A stretch of 48,314 bases of DNA from Nitrospirota bacterium (GTDB lineage: Bacteria; Nitrospirota; Thermodesulfovibrionia; Thermodesulfovibrionales; JdFR-88). Below are positions 10,894-19,203 of the stretch, in pieces (the first letter of the stretch is position 1; each line of letters opens with the position of its first letter). The position numbers were made by a program, and so were the translations under genes. The notes beneath the pieces were generated by a model. The model worked only from the letters and a program-made list of their open reading frames with translations, searched no databases and was not told the DNA's origin. Location of the stretch: NCBI GenBank assembly GCA_021789935.1, contig JAJYIR010000019.1, forward strand, positions 1-48,314. Reading direction: 5' to 3'.

Positions 10894-11439
10894 TTATTCC
10901 ATGGCCGGGGGGAAAGGACAGTGGATGCGGGCCTTCCGCGGGTCCGATGTGCCGTTTAGGTAATAGGCGGCTATCTTGAAAAAATAGCGCCCAATGCTGC
11001 CCGATATGGTCCCGTCCTTGTTTTCCGCCCAGTTCATTGTCTTGGTGTTGTTGTTGATGGCTATGATCAGATAAACGTGATTGGTCTTCATGCTTTGTAT
11101 GTCTTCCGGGCTGGGCACTGGTCTTCCCTTGAAATCTCCATACTGGGTATGGGAGTGGTAGTCGCCAACTATGCGGAGCTTATTGAATTTTTCAAGGATC
11201 GGCTCTATTTTTTTCTGATAGATCTTTCTCAGGTCCACGGCACGGTGCCTGCGGTTGGCGCTCTGCAGATTGAAGGCATGCTCCACGATGAAGCGGTCCT
11301 CGAGGTCATAACCCAGAAGATAACCCAGGCACTCTTTTTTGTAGACCTCCGCCGAACTAAGCAGAAGGTCCATGAAAGCAGCTTCGGAAAGATAAACCCT
11401 CAAAAAAATCCAGTCGCCTCCCCAAAAAGTTTTTTGCAT
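10894..11439 (-). CDS. JAB/MPN (JAMM) domain metalloprotease-like protein
   Basis: This 181-residue protein has the elements of a JAMM zinc metallopeptidase: a Glu in KKECLGYLLG (E36), then YHSH (H95, H97) and SPED (S110, D113). In many JAMM proteins seven residues separate the second His from the Ser; here twelve do (TQYGDFKGRPVP). Bacterial JAB proteins act in sulfur-carrier processing, peptide trimming or unknown roles. No ThiS/MoaD-like or E1-like gene is adjacent, so the substrate is unknown. It is the third gene after coaX and the galT-like gene, 55 bases downstream of the latter. AGGA lies five bases before the ATG. Confidence 0.75.
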   Translation of the reverse strand: MQKTFWGGDWIFLRVYLSEAAFMDLLLSSAEVYKKECLGYLLGYDLEDRFIVEHAFNLQSANRRHRAVDLRKIYQKKIEPILEKFNKLRIVGDYHSHTQYGDFKGRPVPSPEDIQSMKTNHVYLIIAINNNTKTMNWAENKDGTISGSIGRYFFKIAAYYLNGTSDPRKARIHCPFPPAME

Positions 11440-11494
11440 TTTGTCCTGCCGCTTTTATCCTTAAAACAAAAAAACACAAAACACTTTTACGCCT

Positions 11495-12544
11495 TTACGC
11501 CTCCCTGAGGTATCTGGCCGCGTCTTCCGGGGATGTCGTGATCACGTGAAAGCCCGCTCCCAGGTCCATGGCGGACATCCTTTGCAGCCTGGGCAGGACT
11601 TCTACATGCCAGTGGTAGTCGTCCCCAAGGGTGTGCCAGAGGTTTCTGCGGGGGATCCTGTTGGGGGCGGTATGGATGTAGTAATTATAAGCGGTGCCGC
11701 CAAGCGCCCTGGACATCTTTCCTAAAAGTTCGGGAAGGAGCCCGGAGAGGTCTTCCATTTCAGGCACGCTTATCTCTTCAAACGCGCAGGAATGTCTTTT
11801 TGGGGCTATCCAGAACTCAAAAGGCATTCTCGGGGCGTACGGGCAGAAGGCCAGGAAATGCCCGGTTTCAGCCAGCACCCGGCTGCCCGCCTTCTTTTCC
11901 TCATTTATTATATCGCAGAAGATGCAGCGCTCCTTGCCTTCATAATAGTGTTTAGCGCCGTCGAGCTCCCTTTTTATGAAATCGGGTATGACGGCCGTGG
12001 CGAGTATCTCGGAGTATGGGCGGCCCGGGAAGGCTGTTTTATTTTTTTTGTCTTTTTCGGCCGAGAAAGAAAAAGGGGAAAGCCCCTTGTCCTTGAATAT
12101 GAACACATAACGTATGCGCGGGTCCCGCATAAGCGCACGGAACCTTTTCAGGTATATGTCCAGCACAGCCAGGAAATGCCTGGAATCCAGGCCTGCCGGA
12201 TCCTCCGCCCCTCCCTGGTGGTCTTCCCCGGCTTCTATCACCACCTCATGCATTCCTATGGGGTTCATCTTGTCGTAAATGCCCTCTCCTTTTCTCCCCA
12301 GGTCGCCTTCCGCGGCAAGCATGGGCATGCCCCTTATCACTTTTGTCCCGTTTTGGCCTTGTTCGATGATGGAAGAAAGGTCTTCTTTTGACGCCGGAGC
12401 GCGGTCCCCGCAAAACTCGAGGGAAGCCGGGTCTGCAACGGCGGGAAATGCGGCCAAGGGGGCATAATATTCGGCGGGTTTAAGGGACCTCTCCAGTATC
12501 ACCGCCCATCTGGACAGAAGAGGGTCTTTTCTCAGTTCGTGCAT
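11495..12544 (-). CDS. GalT-family nucleotidyltransferase-like protein with altered active site
   Basis: The 349-residue protein has the two-HIT-fold architecture of galactose-1-phosphate uridylyltransferases. CIFCDIINEE (207-216) starts the second half, and DDYHWHVEVLPRL (308-320) matches the conserved C-terminal HWH motif. The first-half nucleophile motif, normally HPHSQ, aligns to RPYSE (175-179), so the catalytic His is a Tyr. The N-terminal zinc site, normally CPFC, keeps only one Cys (EFCGDR). A Lys-rich insert (EKDKKNKTAF, 163-172) lies just before the altered motif. It may therefore be inactive or catalyse another reaction. It sits six bases after coaX, so the two are surely co-transcribed. 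Confidence 0.7.
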   Translation of the reverse strand: MHELRKDPLLSRWAVILERSLKPAEYYAPLAAFPAVADPASLEFCGDRAPASKEDLSSIIEQGQNGTKVIRGMPMLAAEGDLGRKGEGIYDKMNPIGMHEVVIEAGEDHQGGAEDPAGLDSRHFLAVLDIYLKRFRALMRDPRIRYVFIFKDKGLSPFSFSAEKDKKNKTAFPGRPYSEILATAVIPDFIKRELDGAKHYYEGKERCIFCDIINEEKKAGSRVLAETGHFLAFCPYAPRMPFEFWIAPKRHSCAFEEISVPEMEDLSGLLPELLGKMSRALGGTAYNYYIHTAPNRIPRRNLWHTLGDDYHWHVEVLPRLQRMSAMDLGAGFHVITTSPEDAARYLREA

Positions 12545-12550
12545 TTCGTC

Positions 12551-13414
12551 TTAAAGGGCTGCCAGGCAGATGCGCCTTACGCCTTTTAGCGCCAGAGCCG
12601 GCTCATGAAAGTCCAGCCTTTTTAAATATGGCGCGATAAGGCCGGCGTATCCCCCGGTCAGCGCGATTTTGAATTTTTCAAGCCGCAAGAGTTCAGCCTC
12701 CTCGATGATCCTCGATATGGCCCCCACCGTACCGTATATAATGCCGGACAGGATGGAGCCGCTGGTGTTTGTGCCTATTGCCAGCCGCGGTTTTTTTTGT
12801 TCCACGGCCAGATCCACGTAAGGAAGCGCCGCCGTTCCGCTTTGAAGGCTGTCGCGCATCAGGCCCAGCCCCGGCATTATGGCTCCGCCCAGGAAAAGCC
12901 CGTCCGCCGTTATGAAATTAAGCGTTGTGGCCGTTCCTGTGTCCACCACGCAGACCGGACCGCCGTACATCTTCCACGCCCCATAGCCTGACGCTATGCG
13001 GTCCGCCCCCAGGGCCGAGGGGTTTTCCACATCGAACCTCATGCCTGCGGCGGTTTTATGATTGATGATCACGGGTTTTTCTTCTTGCGTTGCCTTTTTT
13101 GCCTTTTCCGCTTTTTCGCCCCCGTATTTTTCAAGCATCAGCTCGATCAGCTCCAGGAAGACATCATTATGGGAGGGCACAACGGAACATAGCGCGCCCA
13201 TATGAGGGCGGGTGGCCATGCCGGCCCTTCCGTCCCGCTCAAGTTGTTCCCCGATGCCAAGCTTCTCAATCACGTCCTCCAGCTCCCGGAAGTATTCCCG
13301 CGCGCTTTCAAGCGGGTGGGTGGGGAACCGGTGAATAAAAGGCTCCTCCCCGCCGGGCTGGAAAAAAAAGCCCGCCTGGGTGGATGAATTTCCTATGTTC
13401 ACGGCCAGCAGCAT
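12551..13414 (-). CDS. coaX: Type III pantothenate kinase
   Basis: Catalyses the first step of coenzyme A synthesis. From the ATG at 13414 (after GGAAACCAGG) the protein has about 287 residues. Family motifs are the N-terminal phosphate loop MLLAVNIGNSSTQAGF, GADRIASGYGAW with the catalytic Asp, VVDTGTATTLNFI, and GGAIMPGL. The Asp usual at position 6 (DxGNT) is Asn here, and a Lys/Glu-rich insert (about residues 95-115) interrupts the region before the pantothenate-binding segment. An upstream in-frame start at 13453 would add 13 residues absent from the family. It is divergent from rdgB and leads the coaX-galT-like-JAMM set. Confidence 0.88.
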   Translation of the reverse strand: MLLAVNIGNSSTQAGFFFQPGGEEPFIHRFPTHPLESAREYFRELEDVIEKLGIGEQLERDGRAGMATRPHMGALCSVVPSHNDVFLELIELMLEKYGGEKAEKAKKATQEEKPVIINHKTAAGMRFDVENPSALGADRIASGYGAWKMYGGPVCVVDTGTATTLNFITADGLFLGGAIMPGLGLMRDSLQSGTAALPYVDLAVEQKKPRLAIGTNTSGSILSGIIYGTVGAISRIIEEAELLRLEKFKIALTGGYAGLIAPYLKRLDFHEPALALKGVRRICLAAL

Positions 13415-13564
13415 CCTGGTTTCCAATGTAACACTATGAGGGAGAGGTGTCAATTGATAAGTTAAAAAAAACTTTATATATCATTTGGTTATAGTTTAAT
13501 TTGGCAAGGGGAGGCCATCGTATTTGCGGTTTTCGCGCCATATATTTTATGCTACTGCCTTCCC

Positions 13565-14188
13565 ATGCAGGAAAAACGGACACAGCCGCTAAAAATAGTG
13601 CTTGCCACCAGGAACAAAAAGAAGCTGGGGGAGCTTAAGAGGGTTCTGGCCGGGGCGCATGTTCAGCTCCTGGGGCTTGACGCCTTTCCCGGAGCCCCGG
13701 AGGTGGAGGAAACAGGCGCCACGTTTGAGGAAAACGCGGTGCTCAAAGCTTCCCAGGTGGCAAAGTCCACCGGGCATTACGCCCTTTCTGATGACTCCGG
13801 TCTGGAGGTGGACGCCCTCGGCGGCGAGCCGGGCGTGTTTTCCGCCCGTTATGCGGGGGCAAATGCAAATGATCAGAAAAACCTCGACAAACTCCTTTTG
13901 GAGCTGAAACCCGTGCCGGAGGGCAAAAGGACTGCCCGTTTCAGGGCGGTGATCGCCCTGGCCGCCCCGGATGGAAGCGTCGTCCGCACATTTTCAGGCG
14001 CGGTGGAGGGGGCCATAGGTTTTTCTCCAGCCGGGGAAAATGGTTTTGGATACGACCCGGTTTTTTATCCCCAGGGCCACGACAGGACATTCGCACAGAT
14101 GGAGTCCGGGGAAAAAGATGCCATGAGCCACAGGGCGCGGGCCCTTCAGAAATTGAAAAAATATCTTTCCAGAGGGCAGTTGAAATGA
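13565..14188 (+). CDS. rdgB: dITP/XTP pyrophosphatase (non-canonical purine NTPase)
   Basis: Ham1-family housecleaning enzyme that hydrolyses dITP, dXTP and ITP to monophosphates and PPi, keeping deaminated purines out of DNA. The 207 residues show the family motifs in order: KIVLATRNKKKLGELK at the N terminus, TFEENAVLKA, ALSDDSGLEVDALGG with the metal-binding Asp pair, PGVFSARYAG, GFGYDPVF, and SHRARAL near the C terminus. No strong Shine-Dalgarno precedes the ATG. It is divergent from coaX and ends before a small terminator. Confidence 0.95.
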   Translation: MQEKRTQPLKIVLATRNKKKLGELKRVLAGAHVQLLGLDAFPGAPEVEETGATFEENAVLKASQVAKSTGHYALSDDSGLEVDALGGEPGVFSARYAGANANDQKNLDKLLLELKPVPEGKRTARFRAVIALAAPDGSVVRTFSGAVEGAIGFSPAGENGFGYDPVFYPQGHDRTFAQMESGEKDAMSHRARALQKLKKYLSRGQLK

Positions 14189-14264
14189 AAAGAGGGCGCA
14201 TTTCATGTTGCCTTGCCGCAGGCTTCGCGGCTCTTTATGGGCCGGTGAAAACCCCTTGCCGCAG

Positions 14265-14283
14265 GGCTGCCGCAGCCTTTTTT
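14265..14283 (+). terminator. Small rho-independent terminator after rdgB
   Basis: GGCTG and CAGCC form a 5-bp stem around CCG, followed directly by TTTTTT. The stem is short but the placement 77 bases after the rdgB stop is right. Confidence 0.5.
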
Positions 14284-14439
14284 GCAGGGCGGCCTATTGA
14301 AACTCATCGAAATTATAAAAAAATCTAATCCCGCGATTTTTTTATTTAACTGGATAAATCAGGCCATTGCCTCCTATTATTTAACTTTGAAGCCTGCCGT
14401 CTAAATACAACAGGCAAACTTGCAAGGGGGGTTTTTCAG

Positions 14440-15090
14440 ATGAGGATTGTTATGCTCGGTGCGCCCGGGGCCGGAAAAGGCACTCAGGCCAAGAAACTTA
14501 TTGATGAATATGGAATACCCCAGATATCCACTGGCGACATCCTGAGGCAGAACATCGCGCAGGGCACGGCGCTTGGAAAAGAGGCGAAGGGCTTCATGGA
14601 CAAAGGGGAGCTGGTGCCGGACAAGGTTGTGCTCGGTCTGGTGGAGGACAGGCTCAAACAGGCTGACTGCCAGAAAGGCTTCATACTTGACGGCTTTCCG
14701 CGGAACACGGCCCAGGCCGCGGCCCTGGACGAGATGCTTAAAGGCATAAACATGCCCCTTCAGCTTGCGATAAGCATCGATGTGCCTTTTGAGGACCTTA
14801 TGAAGAGGCTCACCGGCAGAAGGACCTGCCGCTCCTGCGGGCAGATGTACAATGTGCATTTCACCCCTTCCAAGACGGAGGGAAAGTGCGACAAGGATGG
14901 CGGCGAGCTTTACCAGAGGGACGACGACAAGGAAGAGACCATCAAAAAGAGGCTGCAGGTATATGAGTCCCAGACGGCGCCGCTCATAGATTATTACTCG
15001 AAGCAGGGCATCGTCAGGAAAATAGCCGGGACCGGGTCGATTTCCGACATATACGGAAAGGTCACCGCCGAGCTTGGAAAGATAAAGTAG
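14440..15090 (+). CDS. adk: Adenylate kinase (zinc-type LID)
   Basis: Converts AMP and ATP to two ADP. The 216-residue protein has the P-loop GAPGAGKGT (7-15), the AMP-binding QISTGDILR, DGFPRNTAQA, and a LID domain with four zinc ligands in CRSCG...CDKDG (Cys, Cys, Cys, Asp). It lies 47 bases before sat. Sulfate activation followed by APS reduction releases one AMP per sulfate, so co-expression with sat would recycle that AMP. The link is inferred from position; adk is also an essential general gene. Confidence 0.96.
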   Translation: MRIVMLGAPGAGKGTQAKKLIDEYGIPQISTGDILRQNIAQGTALGKEAKGFMDKGELVPDKVVLGLVEDRLKQADCQKGFILDGFPRNTAQAAALDEMLKGINMPLQLAISIDVPFEDLMKRLTGRRTCRSCGQMYNVHFTPSKTEGKCDKDGGELYQRDDDKEETIKKRLQVYESQTAPLIDYYSKQGIVRKIAGTGSISDIYGKVTAELGKIK

Positions 15091-15137
15091 ACAGAAAAAA
15101 AGGAAAAGAAAAATCTTTGGAAGGAGGCAAGTGAAAA

Positions 15138-16352
15138 ATGGCACTGGTAAATCCCCACGGCAAAGATAAAAAATTAAAACCCCTGCTACTTGAAGGGGCC
15201 GCCCTGGAGGCTGAAAAAAAGAAGGCCCAGACGCTGACCCAGGTGAGGATAACCTCCCGCGAGGCGGGTGACCTCATCATGATGGGAATAGGCGGGTTCA
15301 CCCCGCTTACCGGTTTTATGACCCATGGCGACTGGAAGGGTGTTTGCGACAAGTTCACGATGGCGGACGGAACGTTCTGGCCCATCCCGATTACGGTTTC
15401 GACCACCCAGGGGCAGGCAGATAGCATAAAGGACGGCGAAGAAGTGGCCCTTGTTTCCGAGGAGACCGGAGAGGCGATGGCTACCATGAAGGTCACCGAG
15501 AAGTACAAGATAGACAAGGAGCACGAGTGCAAGAGCGTCTATGGCACGACGGACATGGAGCACCCCGGCGTGGCGATGGTTATGAAGCAGGCTGACGTAA
15601 ACCTGGCCGGACCGGTAAAGGTGCTCTCCGAGGGCAGCTTCCCCAAGGAATATCCCGCCCTCTTCGTGAGGCCCTCCGAATCAAGAAAGATGTTCGAGGA
15701 AAAGGGCTGGTCCACGGTGGCGGCGTTCCAGACCAGGAACCCCATGCACCGTTCCCATGAGTACCTGACCAAGATTGCAATAGAGACCTGCGACGGCGTC
15801 TTCATACACATGCTGCTTGGCAAGCTGAAGCCGGGCGACATACCGTCTGATACAAGGCAGAAGGCGATTGACACCCTTATAGACAAATACTACGTGAAAG
15901 ACACGGTCGATGTCGGCGGTTATCCGCTGGACATGAGATACGCGGGCCCCAGGGAGGCCCTGCTGCACGCCCTCTTCAGGCAGAACTACGGCTGCAGCCA
16001 TCTTATAGTGGGAAGGGACCACGCGGGTGTGGGCGACTACTACGGTCCGTTTGACGCGCAGAAGATATTCGACCAGATACCTGCGGGCGCCCTTGAGACA
16101 AAGCCGCTCAAGATAGACTGGACTTTCTATTGCAAGAAGTGCGACGGCATGGCTTCCATGAAGACCTGCCCGCACGGCAAGGAAGACAGGCTCATACTCA
16201 GCGGTACCAAGCTAAGGAAGATGCTTTCCGAAGGCGACGAGGTGCCGGACCATTTCTCCAGGCCGGAAGTGCTTGAGATACTCCGCGCCTATTATGCGGG
16301 TCTTACTGAGAAGGTGGAGATAAAGACGCACAAGTATTCGGAAGGCGCATAA
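15138..16352 (+). CDS. sat: Sulfate adenylyltransferase (ATP sulfurylase)
   Basis: Activates sulfate with ATP to APS and PPi, the first step of dissimilatory sulfate reduction. The 404-residue cytoplasmic enzyme shows [10 protein letters not shown] (198-207) and [13 protein letters not shown] (292-304) of the nucleotidyltransferase fold, LSGTKLR (354-360), and a zinc-site pattern C332, C335, C344, H346. AAGGAGG precedes the ATG. The fungal/plant APS-kinase fusion is absent. It is followed by aprBA after 102 bases that contain two hairpins. The neighbourhood (apr, qmo, pyrophosphatase) shows the dissimilatory role. Confidence 0.97.
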   Translation: MALVNPHGKDKKLKPLLLEGAALEAEKKKAQTLTQVRITSREAGDLIMMGIGGFTPLTGFMTHGDWKGVCDKFTMADGTFWPIPITVSTTQGQADSIKDGEEVALVSEETGEAMATMKVTEKYKIDKEHECKSVYGTTDMEHPGVAMVMKQADVNLAGPVKVLSEGSFPKEYPALFVRPSESRKMFEEKGWSTVAAFQTRNPMHRSHEYLTKIAIETCDGVFIHMLLGKLKPGDIPSDTRQKAIDTLIDKYYVKDTVDVGGYPLDMRYAGPREALLHALFRQNYGCSHLIVGRDHAGVGDYYGPFDAQKIFDQIPAGALETKPLKIDWTFYCKKCDGMASMKTCPHGKEDRLILSGTKLRKMLSEGDEVPDHFSRPEVLEILRAYYAGLTEKVEIKTHKYSEGA

Positions 16353-16363
16353 AGGTTGTAAGG

Positions 16364-16385
16364 GTTTCCTTTTAAAAGCGGAAAC
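16364..16385 (+). other. Hairpin 1 in the sat-aprB gap
   Basis: GTTTCC and GGAAAC pair around a ten-base loop, and a run of eight T follows 18-20 bases later. It could attenuate transcription or mark an RNA-processing site between sat and aprBA. Confidence 0.4.
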
Positions 16386-16413
16386 AGTTTGCTGATTTGT
16401 TTTTTTTAAATTA

Positions 16414-16434
16414 TTTCCGCCCATAGGGCGGGAA
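16414..16434 (+). other. Hairpin 2 upstream of the aprB ribosome site
   Basis: CCGCCC and GGGCGG form six G-C pairs around an ATA loop, extended by T-A and T-G pairs. The stem ends about seven bases before AAGGAGG of aprB. A stable stem just upstream of an open ribosome site may stabilise the aprBA message. Confidence 0.4.
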
Positions 16435-16454
16435 CATTAAGAAGGAGGTCTGCT

Positions 16455-16895
16455 ATGCCTAGTTTCGTGATTACCGAGAAGTGCGATGGCTGCAAGGCAC
16501 AGGACAAAACCGCCTGCCAGTACATCTGCCCCAACGACCTCATGAAGCTGGATCGGGACAAGATGAAAGCTTTCAATCAGGAGCCCGAACAGTGCTGGGA
16601 GTGCTACAACTGCGTAAAGATTTGCCCCCAGCAGGCAATTGAGGTAAGGGGTTATGCCGACTTTGTGCCGCTTGGAGGCAGCGTTATCCCGATGAGGGGT
16701 TCCGACTCCATCATGTGGACGATCAAATTCCGTAACGGGAAACTGAAGAGGTTCAAGTTCCCCATCAGGACCACCCCCGAAGGCTCCGTAAACCCTTACG
16801 GCGGCGAGCCCGAGGCGAACATCGACAATATCAAGAAGCCGGGCTACTTCACCCATCACGGGGCGGGCAAATCTGTGTCCACCCTGAAGAAGTAG
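16455..16895 (+). CDS. aprB: Adenylylsulfate reductase, beta subunit
   Basis: Iron-sulfur subunit of APS reductase that passes electrons to the FAD of AprA. The 146 residues carry eight Cys for two [4Fe-4S] clusters: C10, C13, C21, C25 and C47, C50, C53, C57. The C-terminal tail (GYFTHHGAGKSVSTLKK) is the type that wraps AprA. AAGGAGG lies before the ATG, and aprA starts 18 bases after the stop. Cytoplasmic; partner QmoABC is encoded 2.3 kb downstream. Confidence 0.97.
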   Translation: MPSFVITEKCDGCKAQDKTACQYICPNDLMKLDRDKMKAFNQEPEQCWECYNCVKICPQQAIEVRGYADFVPLGGSVIPMRGSDSIMWTIKFRNGKLKRFKFPIRTTPEGSVNPYGGEPEANIDNIKKPGYFTHHGAGKSVSTLKK

Positions 16896-16913
16896 GAAAG
16901 GAGATAGGAAACA

Positions 16914-18872
16914 ATGGAAAAAGAAACCTGTACATTTTCTTATTGCCAGAGGCCTGAGGTCGTAACCATCGAAACCGACCTCCTCATCGTGGGCGGCGGC
17001 ATGTCGGCTTGCGGAGCGGCATTCGAGGCCACCAGGTGGGCGCAGGCGGCGGAGAAGGCCGGCAAAGGCAAGATAAAGATCACACTCGTTGACAAGGCCG
17101 CCATGGACCGCTCCGGCGCCGTGGCAATGGGCCTTTCGGCCATCAACACCTACATGGGCGAGCAAGACCCGGCCGATTACGTAAGAATGGTAAAGGGCGA
17201 CCTGATGGGCATCATCAGGGAGGACCTCGTTTATGACCTGGGCAGACATGTCGACGATTCAGTGGAGCACTTCGAGGAATGGGGTCTTCCCATATGGAAG
17301 AAGGACGAGTCCGGCCACACCATGGACGGCGCAGGCGGCGGCAAGAAGCTCAAGGATGGCGGTAAACCGGTCCGGTCCGGCAAATGGCAGATAATGATAA
17401 ACGGCGAGTCCTACAAGGTCATTGTGGCGGAAGCCGCGAAGAAGGCCCTTGGCCTCGAGAACATATATGAGAGGGTTTTCATAACCAAGTACGTACTTGA
17501 CGAGAAGGAAGACAACCGCATCGCGGGCGCCATCGGCTTTTCCGTCAGGGAGAACAAGGTTTATCTCTTCAAGACCAACGTTCTGCTTTCCGGCTGCGGC
17601 GGCGCGGTCAACGTCTTCAGGCCCAGGTCGGTCGCTGAAGGCCAGGGCAGGGCGTGGTACCCCGTATGGAACTCCGGTTCCGGCTACGCCACGGGCGCAA
17701 TGGTCGGCGCCGAGATGACCATGATGGAAAACAGGTTCGTGCCGGCCAGGTTCAAGGATGGTTACGGCCCGGTTGGCGCATGGTTCCTTTTCTTCAAGGC
17801 CAAGGCCACCAACGCCTTTGGTGAGGACTATTGCGCGGGCGAGAACTTCGAGGAAGCAAAGAGGCTCTACAGCCCCTATGCCGAGAAGCTTGGCACCTGC
17901 ATACGTAACCATATGATGATGATGGACATGAAGAAGGGCAAAGGGCCCATCCTCATGAACACGGACAAGGCCATGGCGGAGCTTGCCAAGACCATGGACG
18001 CAAAACAGATAAAGCACCTCGAAGCCGAGGCCTGGGAAGACTTTCTTGACATGGCAATCGGACAGGCCGGCGTATGGGCGGGCATGGACATAGAGCCCGA
18101 CAAAAAGCCTTCGGAGATCATGCCGACGGAGCCTTATCTGCTCGGTTCCCACGCGGGCTGCGCGGGCTTCTGGGTGAGCGGCCCGAATGACCTTGGCGCT
18201 CCCGCCGACTGGCACTGGGGTTACAACAGGATGTCCACCGTCCAGGGCCTTTTCATGATGGGCGACATCTGCGGCGCCTCCGGCCACAAGTTCTCTTCCG
18301 GCTCCCATGCGGAAGGGCGTATCGCCGGTAAAGAGGGTATTTCCTTCATCCTGGACCACAAGGACTTCAAGCCCACCATAAGCAAACCGGCTGACGAGAT
18401 GACGGCCGAGATGTACCTGCCGTTTGAGGTATATGAGAAATACAAGAACCACTCGACCGCGCCTGAGATAAACCCTTATTACATCAAGCCCAAGATGCTT
18501 CAGGCAAGGCTTCAGAAGATAGCGGACGAGTACTTTGGCGGCGTTTCCACCTACTATATGACCAGCAAGACCCTTCTGGAAGAGGGACTCAGGCAGCTTG
18601 CCCTCCTCAAGGAAGACGCGGCAAAGACCGGGGCCAAGGACCTCCACGAGCTCCTGAGGGCCTGGGAGAACTATCACAGGATATGGGCCCTCGAGACCCA
18701 TGCAAGGCATATCCTCTACAGAGAAGAGACCAGGTACCCCGGCTACTATTACAGGGGCGACTTCCTGGCCATCGATGACAAGAACTGGAAGTGCTTCGTC
18801 AACTCCAGGTTCGACCCGAAGACCGGCCAGTGGAGCGTCTTCAAGAGGGAACACGTACAACTCGTAGACTGA
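16914..18872 (+). CDS. aprA: Adenylylsulfate reductase, alpha subunit
   Basis: FAD-containing catalytic subunit that reduces APS to sulfite and AMP. The 652-residue protein belongs to the fumarate reductase/succinate dehydrogenase flavoprotein family. It has the FAD motif LLIVGGGMSACGAA near residue 25, DRSGAVAMGLSAINTYMG near 65, SGCGGAVNVF, SHAGCAGFWVSG near 410, and GDICGASGHKFSSGSHAEG near 450. The length is usual for AprA. It directly follows aprB and ends before a strong terminator, so sat-aprB-aprA (perhaps with adk) form one transcription unit. Confidence 0.97.
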   Translation: MEKETCTFSYCQRPEVVTIETDLLIVGGGMSACGAAFEATRWAQAAEKAGKGKIKITLVDKAAMDRSGAVAMGLSAINTYMGEQDPADYVRMVKGDLMGIIREDLVYDLGRHVDDSVEHFEEWGLPIWKKDESGHTMDGAGGGKKLKDGGKPVRSGKWQIMINGESYKVIVAEAAKKALGLENIYERVFITKYVLDEKEDNRIAGAIGFSVRENKVYLFKTNVLLSGCGGAVNVFRPRSVAEGQGRAWYPVWNSGSGYATGAMVGAEMTMMENRFVPARFKDGYGPVGAWFLFFKAKATNAFGEDYCAGENFEEAKRLYSPYAEKLGTCIRNHMMMMDMKKGKGPILMNTDKAMAELAKTMDAKQIKHLEAEAWEDFLDMAIGQAGVWAGMDIEPDKKPSEIMPTEPYLLGSHAGCAGFWVSGPNDLGAPADWHWGYNRMSTVQGLFMMGDICGASGHKFSSGSHAEGRIAGKEGISFILDHKDFKPTISKPADEMTAEMYLPFEVYEKYKNHSTAPEINPYYIKPKMLQARLQKIADEYFGGVSTYYMTSKTLLEEGLRQLALLKEDAAKTGAKDLHELLRAWENYHRIWALETHARHILYREETRYPGYYYRGDFLAIDDKNWKCFVNSRFDPKTGQWSVFKREHVQLVD

Positions 18873-18919
18873 TAAGAAAGACGCAAAGTTTTTTATAAAA
18901 AAAGGTTTTAAGAGTAAAG

Positions 18920-18958
18920 AGCGGGGGGCATAAGAAAAATGCCCCCCGCTTTATATGT
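18920..18958 (+). terminator. Strong rho-independent terminator after aprA
   Basis: A perfect 12-bp stem, AGCGGGGGGCAT with ATGCCCCCCGCT, closes a seven-base loop AAGAAAA and is followed by a T-rich tail. It separates sat-aprBA from qmoABC. Confidence 0.9.
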
Positions 18959-18968
18959 TTATAAATTA

Positions 18969-18998
18969 TTGCTATTTCCATTCCGGCCTCCATATAAG
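18969..18998 (+). promoter_or_regulatory. Candidate qmoABC promoter
   Basis: TTGCTA (18969-18974) and TATAAG (18993-18998) are separated by 18 bases and lie just after the aprA terminator. A second AT-rich hexamer, TATATT, lies at 19000-19005. Some promoter is required here because the terminator isolates qmo from apr. Confidence 0.4.
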
Positions 18999-19004
18999 TT
19001 ATAT

Positions 19005-19203
19005 TCTAGTGTTACTGTCTGAGCCAATGGCTCCTCCGGCGGATTTTGATTTGCCGGGGCGGCGCGGTCTGCCGGCGGACTGCGAGCATGAGAATGAAAA
19101 CGATTGATTTAAATAATTTTTCCTTGCTCTGCGGCCCTACCGCCGCGTCAGGGTGCTTTTGCGTGGATTTTTGACCGTTTGATTCTAAGGAGGTTCCGCA
19201 AAG
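19005..19203 (+). other. Long structured leader before qmoA
   Basis: About 200 bases between the candidate promoter and the qmoA ATG hold no supported gene. They contain a GAGCC-AAT-GGCTC hairpin (19021-19033), CCGGC/GCCGG arms (19036-19040 and 19053-19057), and a GC-rich patch to about 19085. AAGGAGG lies 11 bases before the ATG. The structure could be regulatory RNA, but no known riboswitch class was recognised. Confidence 0.4.

Noticed and set aside
13425-13453. TTGACA-17-TACATT on the minus strand before coaX
   Set aside because: Transcription would start about four bases before the coaX ATG and leave out its ribosome site, so it is probably chance.
17259-18860. Long open frame opposite aprA
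   Set aside because: The sense strand encodes unmistakable AprA; the antisense frame is a by-product of codon composition and has no ribosome site or known motif.
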